DNA from: Actinomycetota bacterium
GTDB lineage: Bacteria; Actinomycetota; Actinomycetes; Actinomycetales; Microbacteriaceae
DNA length: 52,893 nucleotides
Assembly (NCBI GenBank): GCA_947450345.1
Contig: CANFVD010000005.1
Span: forward strand, 1-52,893
Reading direction: 5' to 3'
The translations under genes and the position numbers were made by a program. The notes beneath the pieces are model-generated. The model saw only the letters and a program-made list of their open reading frames with translations, did not search any database and was not told where the DNA came from. This document shows, piece after piece, positions 35,428 through 43,121 of this stretch (within the stretch, counting starts at the first letter, position 1; each line of letters starts with the position of its first letter).

Positions 35428-36681
35428 TTACTCGGCCAGCGCGTAACCCTCTTCACCGTGCAGCACGGTGTCGATCCCAGCGAGTTCATCCTCGTTCTTG
35501 ATGCGGAAGCCCATGGTCTTCTCCACGATCCAGCCAATGACGAGGCTGAGCACGAAGGAGAACACAATCACGACACCGGCACCGAGGGCCTGCTTACCCA
35601 GCTGCTCGAAGCTGCCGGAGAAGATGAGACCAACACCACTGGCGAAGAATCCGATGAAGAGCGTTCCGATGATTCCGCCGAGGAGGTGGATGCCCACCAC
35701 GTCGAGCGAGTCATCAAAGCCCCACTTGAACTTGAGTTCGATGGCGAGTGCACAGAGCACACCGGCAACGAGTCCCAGCACGATGGCCCACAGCGGGGTC
35801 AACGCGGCACACGCGGGGGTGATGGCCACGAGGCCGGCGACGGCACCCGACGCGGCGCCCACCGAAGTGGCCTTACCGTCCTTGATGCGCTCGACGAGGA
35901 GCCAACCGATTACCGCGGCAGCGGGCGCGGCCATGGTGTTGATGAACGCCTGTGATGCGATACCGTCGGCGGCAAGTTCAGATCCGGCGTTGAAGCCAAA
36001 CCAACCGAACCACAGCAGACCGGCACCCAGCAGAACCAAGGGCACGTTGTGCGGCTTGCTGATTCCCTTAGCGAAGCCGATGCGCTTACCCAGAACAATG
36101 GCCAGCGCCAGACCTGCCGAACCCGCCGCAATGTGCACGGCGGTTCCACCGGCGAAGTCAATCACACCAATGTTGTAGACCAACCAACCGCCATCGACGA
36201 TCTTGCCGTCGACAACAGTGAAGTTGAAGACCCAGTTAGCGACCGGGAAGTACACGATGGTCGCCCAGATTCCGGCAAAAACCATCCAGGCACCAAAGCG
36301 CGCACGGTCAGCGATAGCTCCCGAGATGAGGGCCACCGTAATAATGGCGAATCCACCCTGGAACGCTGCAAAGGCAAGCGGCGGATAGGTGGCGCCGTCG
36401 GGAACGGTCAGCAGACCCTCGAGTCCGATGTTGGCGGTGTCGATACCAAACACACCGTCGATGCCGTAGAACGTGTCGGTTCCGCCGTTGGAGAACGCAA
36501 TCGCGTATCCGTACAGAACCCACAGAACACCGATTAGTGCGAGTGAGCCAAAGCTCAGCATCATCATGCTGACCACACTCTTGGTCTTCACAAGTCCGCC
36601 GTAGAAGAACGCCAGAGCCGGCGTCATCAGCAAGACCAACGCGGCACTAATCAGGATAAAAGCGGTTTGCCCCTGATCCAT
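35428..36681 (-). CDS. amt: Ammonium transporter, canonical twin-His type
   Basis: 417 aa; very similar to the first amt throughout (shared blocks such as NVPLVLLGAGLLWFGW and ERIKDGKATSVGAASGA). It keeps both pore histidines, His183 in DFAGGTAVHIAAG (codon CAC) and His332 in VGIHLLGG. C-terminal NEDELAGIDTVLHGEEGYALAE matches the other copy closely, so the duplication is recent or selected. SD GAGG lies 5 nt before ATG 36681. A GlnR-type box is upstream (separate entry), so nitrogen limitation should induce it. Convergent with the CofE-like gene. Confidence 0.96.
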   Translation of the reverse strand: MDQGQTAFILISAALVLLMTPALAFFYGGLVKTKSVVSMMMLSFGSLALIGVLWVLYGYAIAFSNGGTDTFYGIDGVFGIDTANIGLEGLLTVPDGATYPPLAFAAFQGGFAIITVALISGAIADRARFGAWMVFAGIWATIVYFPVANWVFNFTVVDGKIVDGGWLVYNIGVIDFAGGTAVHIAAGSAGLALAIVLGKRIGFAKGISKPHNVPLVLLGAGLLWFGWFGFNAGSELAADGIASQAFINTMAAPAAAVIGWLLVERIKDGKATSVGAASGAVAGLVAITPACAALTPLWAIVLGLVAGVLCALAIELKFKWGFDDSLDVVGIHLLGGIIGTLFIGFFASGVGLIFSGSFEQLGKQALGAGVVIVFSFVLSLVIGWIVEKTMGFRIKNEDELAGIDTVLHGEEGYALAE

Positions 36682-36758
36682 GTCAACCTCATCTCATATT
36701 TGTCGCACGACTTAGGTTTGCGTCGTCCGACGGGATGTGTTGAGTGTGACCTGTCGCT

Positions 36759-36796
36759 GTTTCCGAAAATCGTGTGTCCTGTTTCGGCTGCGTTAC
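36759..36796 (-). promoter_or_regulatory. GlnR-type nitrogen-control box upstream of amt
   Basis: Minus strand GTAAC-N6-GAAAC (36796-36781) matches the actinobacterial GlnR half-site pair gTnAc-N6-GaAAc. A second pair follows with the same 11-bp step: CACGA (36774-36770) and GAAAC (36763-36759). The box lies 78-115 nt before the amt start, as in Streptomyces amtB. Confidence 0.75.
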
Positions 36797-36854
36797 AAAG
36801 TCACGCGACGTGTGTCCAACGTGTTAACAGGTGGCCCGAATGTGTCGAAGGGGC

Positions 36855-37877
36855 CTAGCTGTTCGTGAGTGCGATCAAGCGCGACATGCAGCGAAGGTAT
36901 TTCTTGCGGTACCCACCGTTGATCATGTCGCCGCCAAACACCTCACTCAGGGGCACTCCCGACGAGCGCACGGGAATCTGCGCGTCGTAGACACGGTCGA
37001 CGAACGCCACGAGCCGGAGTGCGTCGGTTTGATTTGTCAGCACGTGCGCGTTTGACAGCGTGATGGCATCGAGGCCCTCGATCATGCGGACATACGTCGA
37101 CGGATGCACGGTCGCGAGGTGCGCGAGCACCTCATCAAACGTGTCGACGGTTACCTGCGCGCCGGTGGCTCGCGTTGCCGAGACATAGTCAGCGAGGGCA
37201 CCGTCAGACAGGACCGCCGCTGACCCTTCGGCAATTCGCTTTCGGTAGTCGGTTCCATCAATCCGAATGGTCTCGAAGTGCGCGGCCAATGCCTGAATCT
37301 CGCGCAAGAAATCGGCGGCGGCGAAGCGCCCCTCGCCGAGGGCATGGGGCGGCGTGTTGCTCGTGGCGGCGACCCGCGTGCCAGACGCGACGAGCTCACC
37401 GAGCAGTCGGGTCATCACCATGGTGTCGCCGGGATCGTCCAACTCAAACTCATCGATACAAATCAGGCTCGAACCTCGCATGGCCTCTACCGCCGTGGCA
37501 TAACCCAGTGCGCCCACGAGTGACGTGTATTGCAAGAAGGTGCCGAAGTATTTCTTACGCCCGGGAGCGGCGTGCCAGAGAGCGGCCAGGAGGTGCGTCT
37601 TTCCCACACCAAAGCCACCGTCGAGATAGACGCCGGGGCGTGCCTCTTCGGTTTTCTGTCGCCGGCCAAACAACTTGCCCGATGTGGCGGCTGTCGAAGC
37701 GGTGGCGAAGGTGGCAAGAACGTCACGGGCATGCGCCTGAGACGGATACTCGTCGTCGGGGATGTAGGACTCAAAGGATGCTGAGGCGAACTGCTGCGGC
37801 GGCACGAGGCTCGCCACAATGTCTTCGGCACTGAGCGACGGCGAACGCTCGGAGAGGGCGGTTACGGGTACCGACAT
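36855..37877 (-). CDS. zapE: Cell division protein ZapE / AFG1-like ATPase
   Basis: 340 aa AAA-type ATPase. Walker A GGFGVGKTHLLAALWH, Walker B LICIDEFELDDPGD, sensor RVAATSNTPPHALGEGRF and RLVAFVDRVYD-like C-terminal text are all visible. In Gram-negatives ZapE binds FtsZ; in actinobacteria the role is less clear. The ATG at 37877 has only a distant GAAGGA (12 nt). Immediately after the stop is a weak 5-bp inverted repeat GGCCC/GGGCC (36833-36855), perhaps a terminator ahead of the amt promoter. Divergent from the rhodanese gene. Confidence 0.92.
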   Translation of the reverse strand: MSVPVTALSERSPSLSAEDIVASLVPPQQFASASFESYIPDDEYPSQAHARDVLATFATASTAATSGKLFGRRQKTEEARPGVYLDGGFGVGKTHLLAALWHAAPGRKKYFGTFLQYTSLVGALGYATAVEAMRGSSLICIDEFELDDPGDTMVMTRLLGELVASGTRVAATSNTPPHALGEGRFAAADFLREIQALAAHFETIRIDGTDYRKRIAEGSAAVLSDGALADYVSATRATGAQVTVDTFDEVLAHLATVHPSTYVRMIEGLDAITLSNAHVLTNQTDALRLVAFVDRVYDAQIPVRSSGVPLSEVFGGDMINGGYRKKYLRCMSRLIALTNS

Positions 37878-37942
37878 GGAGCGGTGGCATCCTTCATTTC
37901 AGTTTGTGTCACGGCCATTAGGAGAACTTCAGGTAGCGCTCA

Positions 37943-37967
37943 TAGTCTGAAGACACACCCCAGACTA
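37943..37967. promoter_or_regulatory. Inverted repeat upstream of the rhodanese gene
   Basis: TAGTCTG (37943-37949) and CAGACTA (37961-37967), perfect 7-bp arms with an 11-nt spacer, 42 nt before the sseA start and 66 nt before zapE. An operator for either divergent gene is possible. Confidence 0.45.
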
Positions 37968-38009
37968 GTGCGCGGCACTCGGTGAAAATGCTCAGCGAAA
38001 GGACGACCA

Positions 38010-38900
38010 GTGACCATTCCCACTGACAACAACCCGAAGTTCCAGGCCTACGCTCACCCCGAGGCGATTGTGAGCACCGAGTGGCTGGCGGCAAACCTCG
38101 GCACACCCGGTCTGGTTGTGGTCGAATCCGACGAAGACGTTCTCCTCTACGAGGTCGGTCACATTGTCGGCGCGGTGAAAATCGACTGGCACACAGACCT
38201 GAACGACCCCGTTGTGCGTGACTACATTGACGGGAGGGCCTTCCAGTCTCTGATGAACCGTCACGGGATTTCACGGGACGACACCATTGTCATCTACGGC
38301 GACAACAAGAACTGGTGGGCGACTTACGCGCTCTGGGTATTCACGCTGTTTGGTCACCCGGACGTGCGCCTCGTGGATGGCGGCCGTGAAAAGTGGATCG
38401 CCGAAGGGCGCGAGCTCACCACCGACGTGGCCACGCCCGCCCCCAAGGACTACCCGCTCGTTGTGCGCAACGACGAAAACATTCGGGCATTCCGGGACGA
38501 CGTCGTGGCGCATCTCGGTAAACCACTGATTGATGTGCGCTCCCCCGAGGAATACACCGGCGAGCGAACCCACATGCCCAACTACCCACAGGAGGGCGCC
38601 CTTCGCGGTGGCCACATTCCCGGTGCTGCGAGTGTCCCGTGGGCCCGTGCTGTAGCCGAAGACGGCACCTACAAGTCCCGCGCAGAATTGGAAGCCCTCT
38701 ATTTGGGTGAAGCGGGGCTCGAGAAGGGTGACGACGTGATTGCCTACTGCCGCATCGGCGAGCGTTCATCACACTCGTGGTTCGCCCTCAAGTACCTCCT
38801 GGGCTTCGAGACGGTTCGCAACTATGACGGTTCGTGGACCGAGTGGGGCAGCTTGGTGCGAGCACCCATCGCCACGGGAGCCGAACCCGGTCACGTCTAA
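38010..38900 (+). CDS. sseA: Thiosulfate/3-mercaptopyruvate sulfurtransferase (two rhodanese domains)
   Basis: 296 aa. An inactive N-terminal rhodanese domain (about 15-150, [15 protein letters not shown]) is followed by a catalytic C-terminal one with [18 protein letters not shown] and the active-site loop CRIGERS, Cys247. The CRxGxRS loop type favours thiosulfate as donor. GTG start has AAGGA 7 nt upstream. Followed by sufE after 69 nt, a usual actinobacterial pair, so a role in sulfur transfer for Fe-S clusters is likely. Confidence 0.94.
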   Translation: MTIPTDNNPKFQAYAHPEAIVSTEWLAANLGTPGLVVVESDEDVLLYEVGHIVGAVKIDWHTDLNDPVVRDYIDGRAFQSLMNRHGISRDDTIVIYGDNKNWWATYALWVFTLFGHPDVRLVDGGREKWIAEGRELTTDVATPAPKDYPLVVRNDENIRAFRDDVVAHLGKPLIDVRSPEEYTGERTHMPNYPQEGALRGGHIPGAASVPWARAVAEDGTYKSRAELEALYLGEAGLEKGDDVIAYCRIGERSSHSWFALKYLLGFETVRNYDGSWTEWGSLVRAPIATGAEPGHV

Positions 38901-38969
38901 GGCCACGGAGTGAATGGCGCGCAGCCCTGTGTTCTGCGCTATCCCCCGTGTTCTGCTTGACTAGGCGCA

Positions 38970-39407
38970 ATGACTGATTCCACTCCCCCCGGGCTGGTAG
39001 ACACACGCGAGGGATTTCTTGAGCTTGACGAGCGTTCGCGACTCGAGTTTCTCCTCGAATTTGCCAACGATTTGCCTCCTCTCCCGGCCCACTACGCCGA
39101 GCACGAAGACGAGCTCGAACGCGTGGAAGAGTGCCAATCACCGGTGTTCATCATTGTCGACGTGGTGGACGATGTCGTCACCGTTCACGCGACAGCCCCC
39201 CTCGAAGCCCCCACGACCCGCGGTTTTGCCTCGATTCTCGTTCATGGACTCACCGGGCTCACGAGCCAACAGGTTCTCGCGTGCCCCGATGATTTCCCGC
39301 TCACGCTCGGCCTCACCAAAATCGTTTCTCCGCTTCGTCTGCGCGGACTCTCGGGCATGCTCTGGCGCATCAAACGCCAGGTGACCGAGAAGTCGAACGC
39401 AGCCTAG
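38970..39407 (+). CDS. sufE: SufE-family cysteine desulfuration protein
   Basis: 145 aa. The active cysteine is Cys55 in ELERVEECQSPVFI, in the loop of the SufE/IscU fold; LTSQQVLACPDDF and LRGLSGMLWRIKRQ complete the family pattern. SufE accepts persulfide from a cysteine desulfurase such as SufS, and here it follows a sulfurtransferase. No clear SD before ATG 38970. In the gap, GTGTTCTGC occurs twice (about 38928 and 38947), of unknown meaning. The sufBCDS genes are not in the window. Confidence 0.94.
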   Translation: MTDSTPPGLVDTREGFLELDERSRLEFLLEFANDLPPLPAHYAEHEDELERVEECQSPVFIIVDVVDDVVTVHATAPLEAPTTRGFASILVHGLTGLTSQQVLACPDDFPLTLGLTKIVSPLRLRGLSGMLWRIKRQVTEKSNAA

Positions 39408-39411
39408 ATCG

Positions 39412-40053
39412 ATGCCAGGCAGCGGCGACACGGTGATTGAGCCCTGGAGCGCGGATACCGTGGTGGACACGTACGCATGGCCCGAACAGGTCTGGGTGCG
39501 CGCCAATCTCGTTGCGTCACCCGCGGGATCCGTCGTGGGCTCATCCGGCACATCCTCCGACCTCACCACGTCCGAGGATCGCGACATCCTGCGCCGTATT
39601 CGTGCCACCTGTGACGCTCTCATCGTGGGCGCCGCGAGCATCCGTGCCGAGGGGTGGCACCTTCCCCCTCGCGGACACACATTCGTGCTCTCAGCAGAAA
39701 AGGCTCTGCCCTGGGAATCCTGTCCCGATGCCTCTCGCGTCACCGTCTGGCCTTCAGCGCCAGGCGAGGACCTCGCGACCGCGGTTCATCGACTGATGGA
39801 CCACGTGGTCACCCAGGGTTACCGTTCGGTGTTGTGCGAAGGAGGACTGGCCACCGTCCGAGCCCTGGCCCACGAGAAGCTTCTCCACGAAGTGTGTGTG
39901 ACGGTTCGGGGCTCAGCCCGAACAGACGTGCTCGACGCATTCCGCGCCCTCCTGCAAGACGCAAAAGACTGCACGCCGCACCGCATGATGGCGTCGCCAG
40001 ACAACGCAACAATTTTCTCTGTCTGGCGGTGCGCCACTGACTCTGCCGACTAA
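39412..40053 (+). CDS. RibD-C / dihydrofolate-reductase-fold protein
   Basis: 213 aa. The pattern of bacterial RibD C-terminal reductases is seen: VRANLVASPAGSVVGSSGTS, ATCDALIVGAASIRAEGW and a phosphate-binding VLCEGGLATVRAL. Such free-standing domains reduce riboflavin precursors or other NADPH substrates, so the reaction cannot be fixed from sequence. ATG 39412 lies 4 nt after sufE and has no SD; GTG 39433 is an alternative. A normal neighbour of DUF3000 in this family of bacteria. Confidence 0.78.
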   Translation: MPGSGDTVIEPWSADTVVDTYAWPEQVWVRANLVASPAGSVVGSSGTSSDLTTSEDRDILRRIRATCDALIVGAASIRAEGWHLPPRGHTFVLSAEKALPWESCPDASRVTVWPSAPGEDLATAVHRLMDHVVTQGYRSVLCEGGLATVRALAHEKLLHEVCVTVRGSARTDVLDAFRALLQDAKDCTPHRMMASPDNATIFSVWRCATDSAD

Positions 40054-40061
40054 GCGACCAC

Positions 40062-40067
40062 TAAGTT
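40062..40067 (+). promoter_or_regulatory. -10 element of a likely leaderless DUF3000 transcript
   Basis: TAAGTT, 6 nt before GTG 40074, with no SD. Fits the TANNNT spacing seen before several other starts in this window. Confidence 0.5.
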
Positions 40068-40073
40068 TTGCTC

Positions 40074-40664
40074 GTGAGCAATTTTGAGATTGCACCGGAT
40101 GCCCCCGCCGAGTTTGTGCGCGCCGCCGCATCCATTGCCGGCGCCCAGGTTCGCCCCGAGGTGTCGGTAGAGATTATCCCCTCGCCAACACGGGTGGCAG
40201 CACACAGTGCCGCCATCGCCGGCGAAGTGCTGGCATCAGGAAACAGTGAGTCTCTCCACGGCACAGGTCGTTTTATCCTGATGCACGACCTCGACCAGGT
40301 TGCGGCGTGGGGCGGTGCTTTTCGCATCGTATGTTTCGCTCAAGCTCCGCTCGATGCCGAGATTGCGCTTGACCCCCTGCTCAGCGATGTCACGTGGAGC
40401 TGGCTGACCGATGCTCTGGATGCCTCGGACGCGTCCTACAGCAACGCCTCGGGAACGGCCACGCGGGTCCTCTCGCAGGGTTTTGGTGAACTGGCAGATC
40501 AGGGCGAATCCGCTCACATTGAATTGCGGGCGTCGTGGTCGCCGGGCGGCGAAGACATGGCCGGCCACGTGCGCGCGTGGGCCACTCTCCTGTGCATGCT
40601 GGCCGGGCTCCCGCCGACCGGCGATGCCGTCAGCATGGACGCCCACAAGCGGGAGCGTGGTTAG
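40074..40664 (+). CDS. DUF3000 family protein
   Basis: 196 aa from GTG 40074 (MSNFEIAPDAPAEFVRAAAS); TTG 40068 is a less likely start. Actinobacterium-specific family, always next to RNase D. Text such as VAAHSAAIAGEVLASGNSES, GTGRFILMHDLDQ and SWLTDALDASDASY is typical. Function unknown. Overlaps rnd by 8 nt, which supports a joint transcript. Confidence 0.9.
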   Translation: MSNFEIAPDAPAEFVRAAASIAGAQVRPEVSVEIIPSPTRVAAHSAAIAGEVLASGNSESLHGTGRFILMHDLDQVAAWGGAFRIVCFAQAPLDAEIALDPLLSDVTWSWLTDALDASDASYSNASGTATRVLSQGFGELADQGESAHIELRASWSPGGEDMAGHVRAWATLLCMLAGLPPTGDAVSMDAHKRERG

Positions 40665-41898
40665 CGTTCACGTCATCACGGATCGCACAGAATTTCTTGC
40701 GGCCTGCAACACGTTGGCGGCCGGGCACGGACCGCTCGCGATTGATGCTGAGCGAGCCAGCGGCTTCACTTACTCGCAGCGCGCTTATCTGATTCAGATT
40801 CATCGACGCGATGCCGGCACTTTCCTTTTCGACCCACCCGCCATTGGTGACATGAGCGAGCTGACGCCCGTGGGTGCCGACACCGAGTGGGTGTTCCACG
40901 CCGCGAGTCAAGACCTCGCCTGTTTGCGTGAGGTCGGGATCGAACCACAGCGCATCTTCGACACGGAACTATCCGCGCGCCTGCTCGGGATGGCCCGTGT
41001 GGGTCTCGGTCCAGTCATGGCTGAGATATTGGATGTACACCTGGCCAAGGAGCACTCGGCCGTTGACTGGTCCACCCGCCCACTGCCCGAACCCTGGCTC
41101 GTGTATGCCGTCGGAGACGTCGAACGACTGGTTGACTTGCGCGATGCCCTCGCCGAGCTCCTGGCGGAGAACGACAAGATGGATTTTGCCCTCGAGGAAT
41201 TCGAGGCCGTTCGCACTCGCCCCGAGAAGGTCGTGAGCGAGGAGCCGTGGCGCCGACTGTCGGGAAGTCACGTCATACGCCACGCCCAACAACTCGCGGT
41301 TGCTCGTTCGCTCTGGCTCAGTCGCGACGAGTTGGCCCGAGCGCGCGACATCTCCCCGGGGCGACTCATTCCCGATGCTGCGATTGTTGCGGCCTCCGTT
41401 GCGAAGTTGGGTTCCCAAGCAGACTTGGCGCGCCTCAAGACCTTTACCGGTCGCGCTTCCCGGCCTGAGATCACGCGCTGGTGGACAGCCATCGAGCAGG
41501 GCCTCCGCTCACAGGATTTACCCGCGCTCCGTGTTCCGAGTGACAGCATCCCCCAACAGCGTTCGTGGGCGGAGAAGAACCCTCCCGCAGCACTGCGCTT
41601 GACGCTCGCCCGGGAACGCGTCACCGAACTCGCCGAAAGCCTGTCAATGCCGGTAGAGAATCTCGTTTCTCCGGGCCCCCTGCGCGAAGTGTGTTGGGCC
41701 CCGCCTGCTGAGCAAACAGTCGACACGCTGAACGCGGCACTCGTGGCTCAGGGGGTCAGGCCGTGGCAAGCCAGTCGCGTGGCGCCTCTCCTTGATGAAG
41801 CGTTTTCGCTCGCTTCCGCAGAGGGTGACGTCGCGACGTCTGACGCTGAAGTCGCATCGACGGAGCTCGAAGAGACATCGGCCTCACCCACGCCTTAG
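40657..41898 (+). CDS. rnd: Ribonuclease D (DEDD exonuclease with HRDC domain)
   Basis: 3'-to-5' exoribonuclease, likely tRNA 3' maturation. 413 aa from GTG 40657 (MVSVHVITDRTEFL); a longer open frame continues back into DUF3000 but is not coding. The DEDD residues are in LAIDAERASGFTYSQRA, VFHAASQDLACLREVG and VYAVGDVERLVDLRDAL (Tyr and Asp). An HRDC domain (about 220-300) follows, with LWLSRDELARARDISPGRLI. An acidic C-terminal tail ends it. The SD is too close (GGGAG, 1 nt), so coupling to DUF3000 is likely. Confidence 0.94.
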   Translation: MVSVHVITDRTEFLAACNTLAAGHGPLAIDAERASGFTYSQRAYLIQIHRRDAGTFLFDPPAIGDMSELTPVGADTEWVFHAASQDLACLREVGIEPQRIFDTELSARLLGMARVGLGPVMAEILDVHLAKEHSAVDWSTRPLPEPWLVYAVGDVERLVDLRDALAELLAENDKMDFALEEFEAVRTRPEKVVSEEPWRRLSGSHVIRHAQQLAVARSLWLSRDELARARDISPGRLIPDAAIVAASVAKLGSQADLARLKTFTGRASRPEITRWWTAIEQGLRSQDLPALRVPSDSIPQQRSWAEKNPPAALRLTLARERVTELAESLSMPVENLVSPGPLREVCWAPPAEQTVDTLNAALVAQGVRPWQASRVAPLLDEAFSLASAEGDVATSDAEVASTELEETSASPTP

Positions 41899-41927
41899 GC
41901 TAGGACGAGGACAACGAAGGAGTTCTC

Positions 41928-43118
41928 ATGGCTATTGGCAACCGCGTCGCATTCATCGACGGCGTTCGCTCTCCCTTTGGTCGGGCCGGCGAAAAAGGCG
42001 TCTTCTGGACCACTCGGGCCGACGACATCATGGCTAAGACCGTCGTCGGTCTTCTCGAGCGCAACCCCAAGGTTCCTCCCGCTGCCATCGACGAAGTCGC
42101 TCTGGCTGCGGCCACGCAGGCCGGCGATCAAGGACTCGTTCTCGGACGATCCGTGGGCATCCTTGCCGGTTTGCCGCTGAGCGTTCCTGGCTATGCGATT
42201 GACCGCTGGTGCGCGGGTGCCATGACGGCCACCACCACGGTTGCGGGCGGAATCGCCATGGGCGCCTACGACATCGCCATTGCTGGCGGCGTTGAGCACA
42301 TGGGACACCACCCCATCGGAGCTGGCCTCGAGCCTAATCCTCGATTCATCTCCGAGAAGCTGGTCGACCCCGCAGCGCTGAGCATGGGCGAGACCGCTGA
42401 GCGTTTGCACGACCGTTTTCCGCAGTTGACCAAGGAACGCTCCGACCGCTTCTCGATGGCGAGCCAGGCCAAAGCGGAGGCCGCCTACGAGGCCGGCAAG
42501 ATTCAAGCGGACCTCGTGCCCGTGTCCGCCTCGGGTGAAGCCGGCTGGACCGTTGTCTCCGTTGACGAAACGCGTCGCCCCGGAACCAACATGGAGGGTC
42601 TCGCCGACCTCAAGACACCGTTCCGCCCGCACGGCCGCGTCACGGCGGGTAACGCGTCCGGTCTGACCGATGGTGCCACGGCGTGCATCCTGGCGAGCGA
42701 CGAGGCCGTTGCCAAATATGGGCTGACTCCCAAGATGTACCTCGTGACCTACGCTTTTGTCGGCGTCGAGCCCGAGGTCATGGGCATTGGTCCGATTCCT
42801 TCGACTGAGAAAGCCTTGGCCAAGGCCGGCCTCACGATGGACGACATTGGCCTGATTGAAATCAACGAGGCGTTTGCCGTTCAGGTGCTCTCGTTCACGG
42901 ATCACTTTGGCATGTCCGACGACGATCCGCGCGTGAACCCGATGGGCGGGGCCATTGCCTTTGGTCACCCCCTGGCGTCGAGCGGTGTGCGCCTCATGAT
43001 TCAGTTGGCTCGTGGTTTTGCCGAGCACCCTGAGGTTCGCTACGGAATGACCACGATGTGTGTGGGTCTCGGACAGGGCGGCACCGTCATCTGGGAAAAC
43101 CCCAACTGGAAGAAGTAG
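41928..43118 (+). CDS. fadA: Acetyl-CoA C-acyltransferase (thiolase)
   Basis: Last step of beta-oxidation. 396 aa, ATG with AAGGAG 5 nt upstream. Catalytic Cys95 in YAIDRWCAGAMTA, His347 in GGAIAFGHPLASSG, Cys378 in MTTMCVGLGQGGTV. The nucleophile loop reads DRWCAGAM, unlike the common NRFCASGL, but all three catalytic residues are kept. Followed by fadB after 3 nt. Confidence 0.94.
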   Translation: MAIGNRVAFIDGVRSPFGRAGEKGVFWTTRADDIMAKTVVGLLERNPKVPPAAIDEVALAAATQAGDQGLVLGRSVGILAGLPLSVPGYAIDRWCAGAMTATTTVAGGIAMGAYDIAIAGGVEHMGHHPIGAGLEPNPRFISEKLVDPAALSMGETAERLHDRFPQLTKERSDRFSMASQAKAEAAYEAGKIQADLVPVSASGEAGWTVVSVDETRRPGTNMEGLADLKTPFRPHGRVTAGNASGLTDGATACILASDEAVAKYGLTPKMYLVTYAFVGVEPEVMGIGPIPSTEKALAKAGLTMDDIGLIEINEAFAVQVLSFTDHFGMSDDDPRVNPMGGAIAFGHPLASSGVRLMIQLARGFAEHPEVRYGMTTMCVGLGQGGTVIWENPNWKK

Positions 43119-43121
43119 GTC

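Noticed and set aside
34575-35567. 330-codon minus-strand open frame across the CofE-like gene and amt end
   Set aside because: Shifted frame of amt followed by the antisense of the CofE-like gene; crosses the stable hairpin and has no coding look.
40411-40656. Upstream extension of the rnd frame
   Set aside because: Overlaps DUF3000 in another frame; family homology of RNase D begins only at about 40657.
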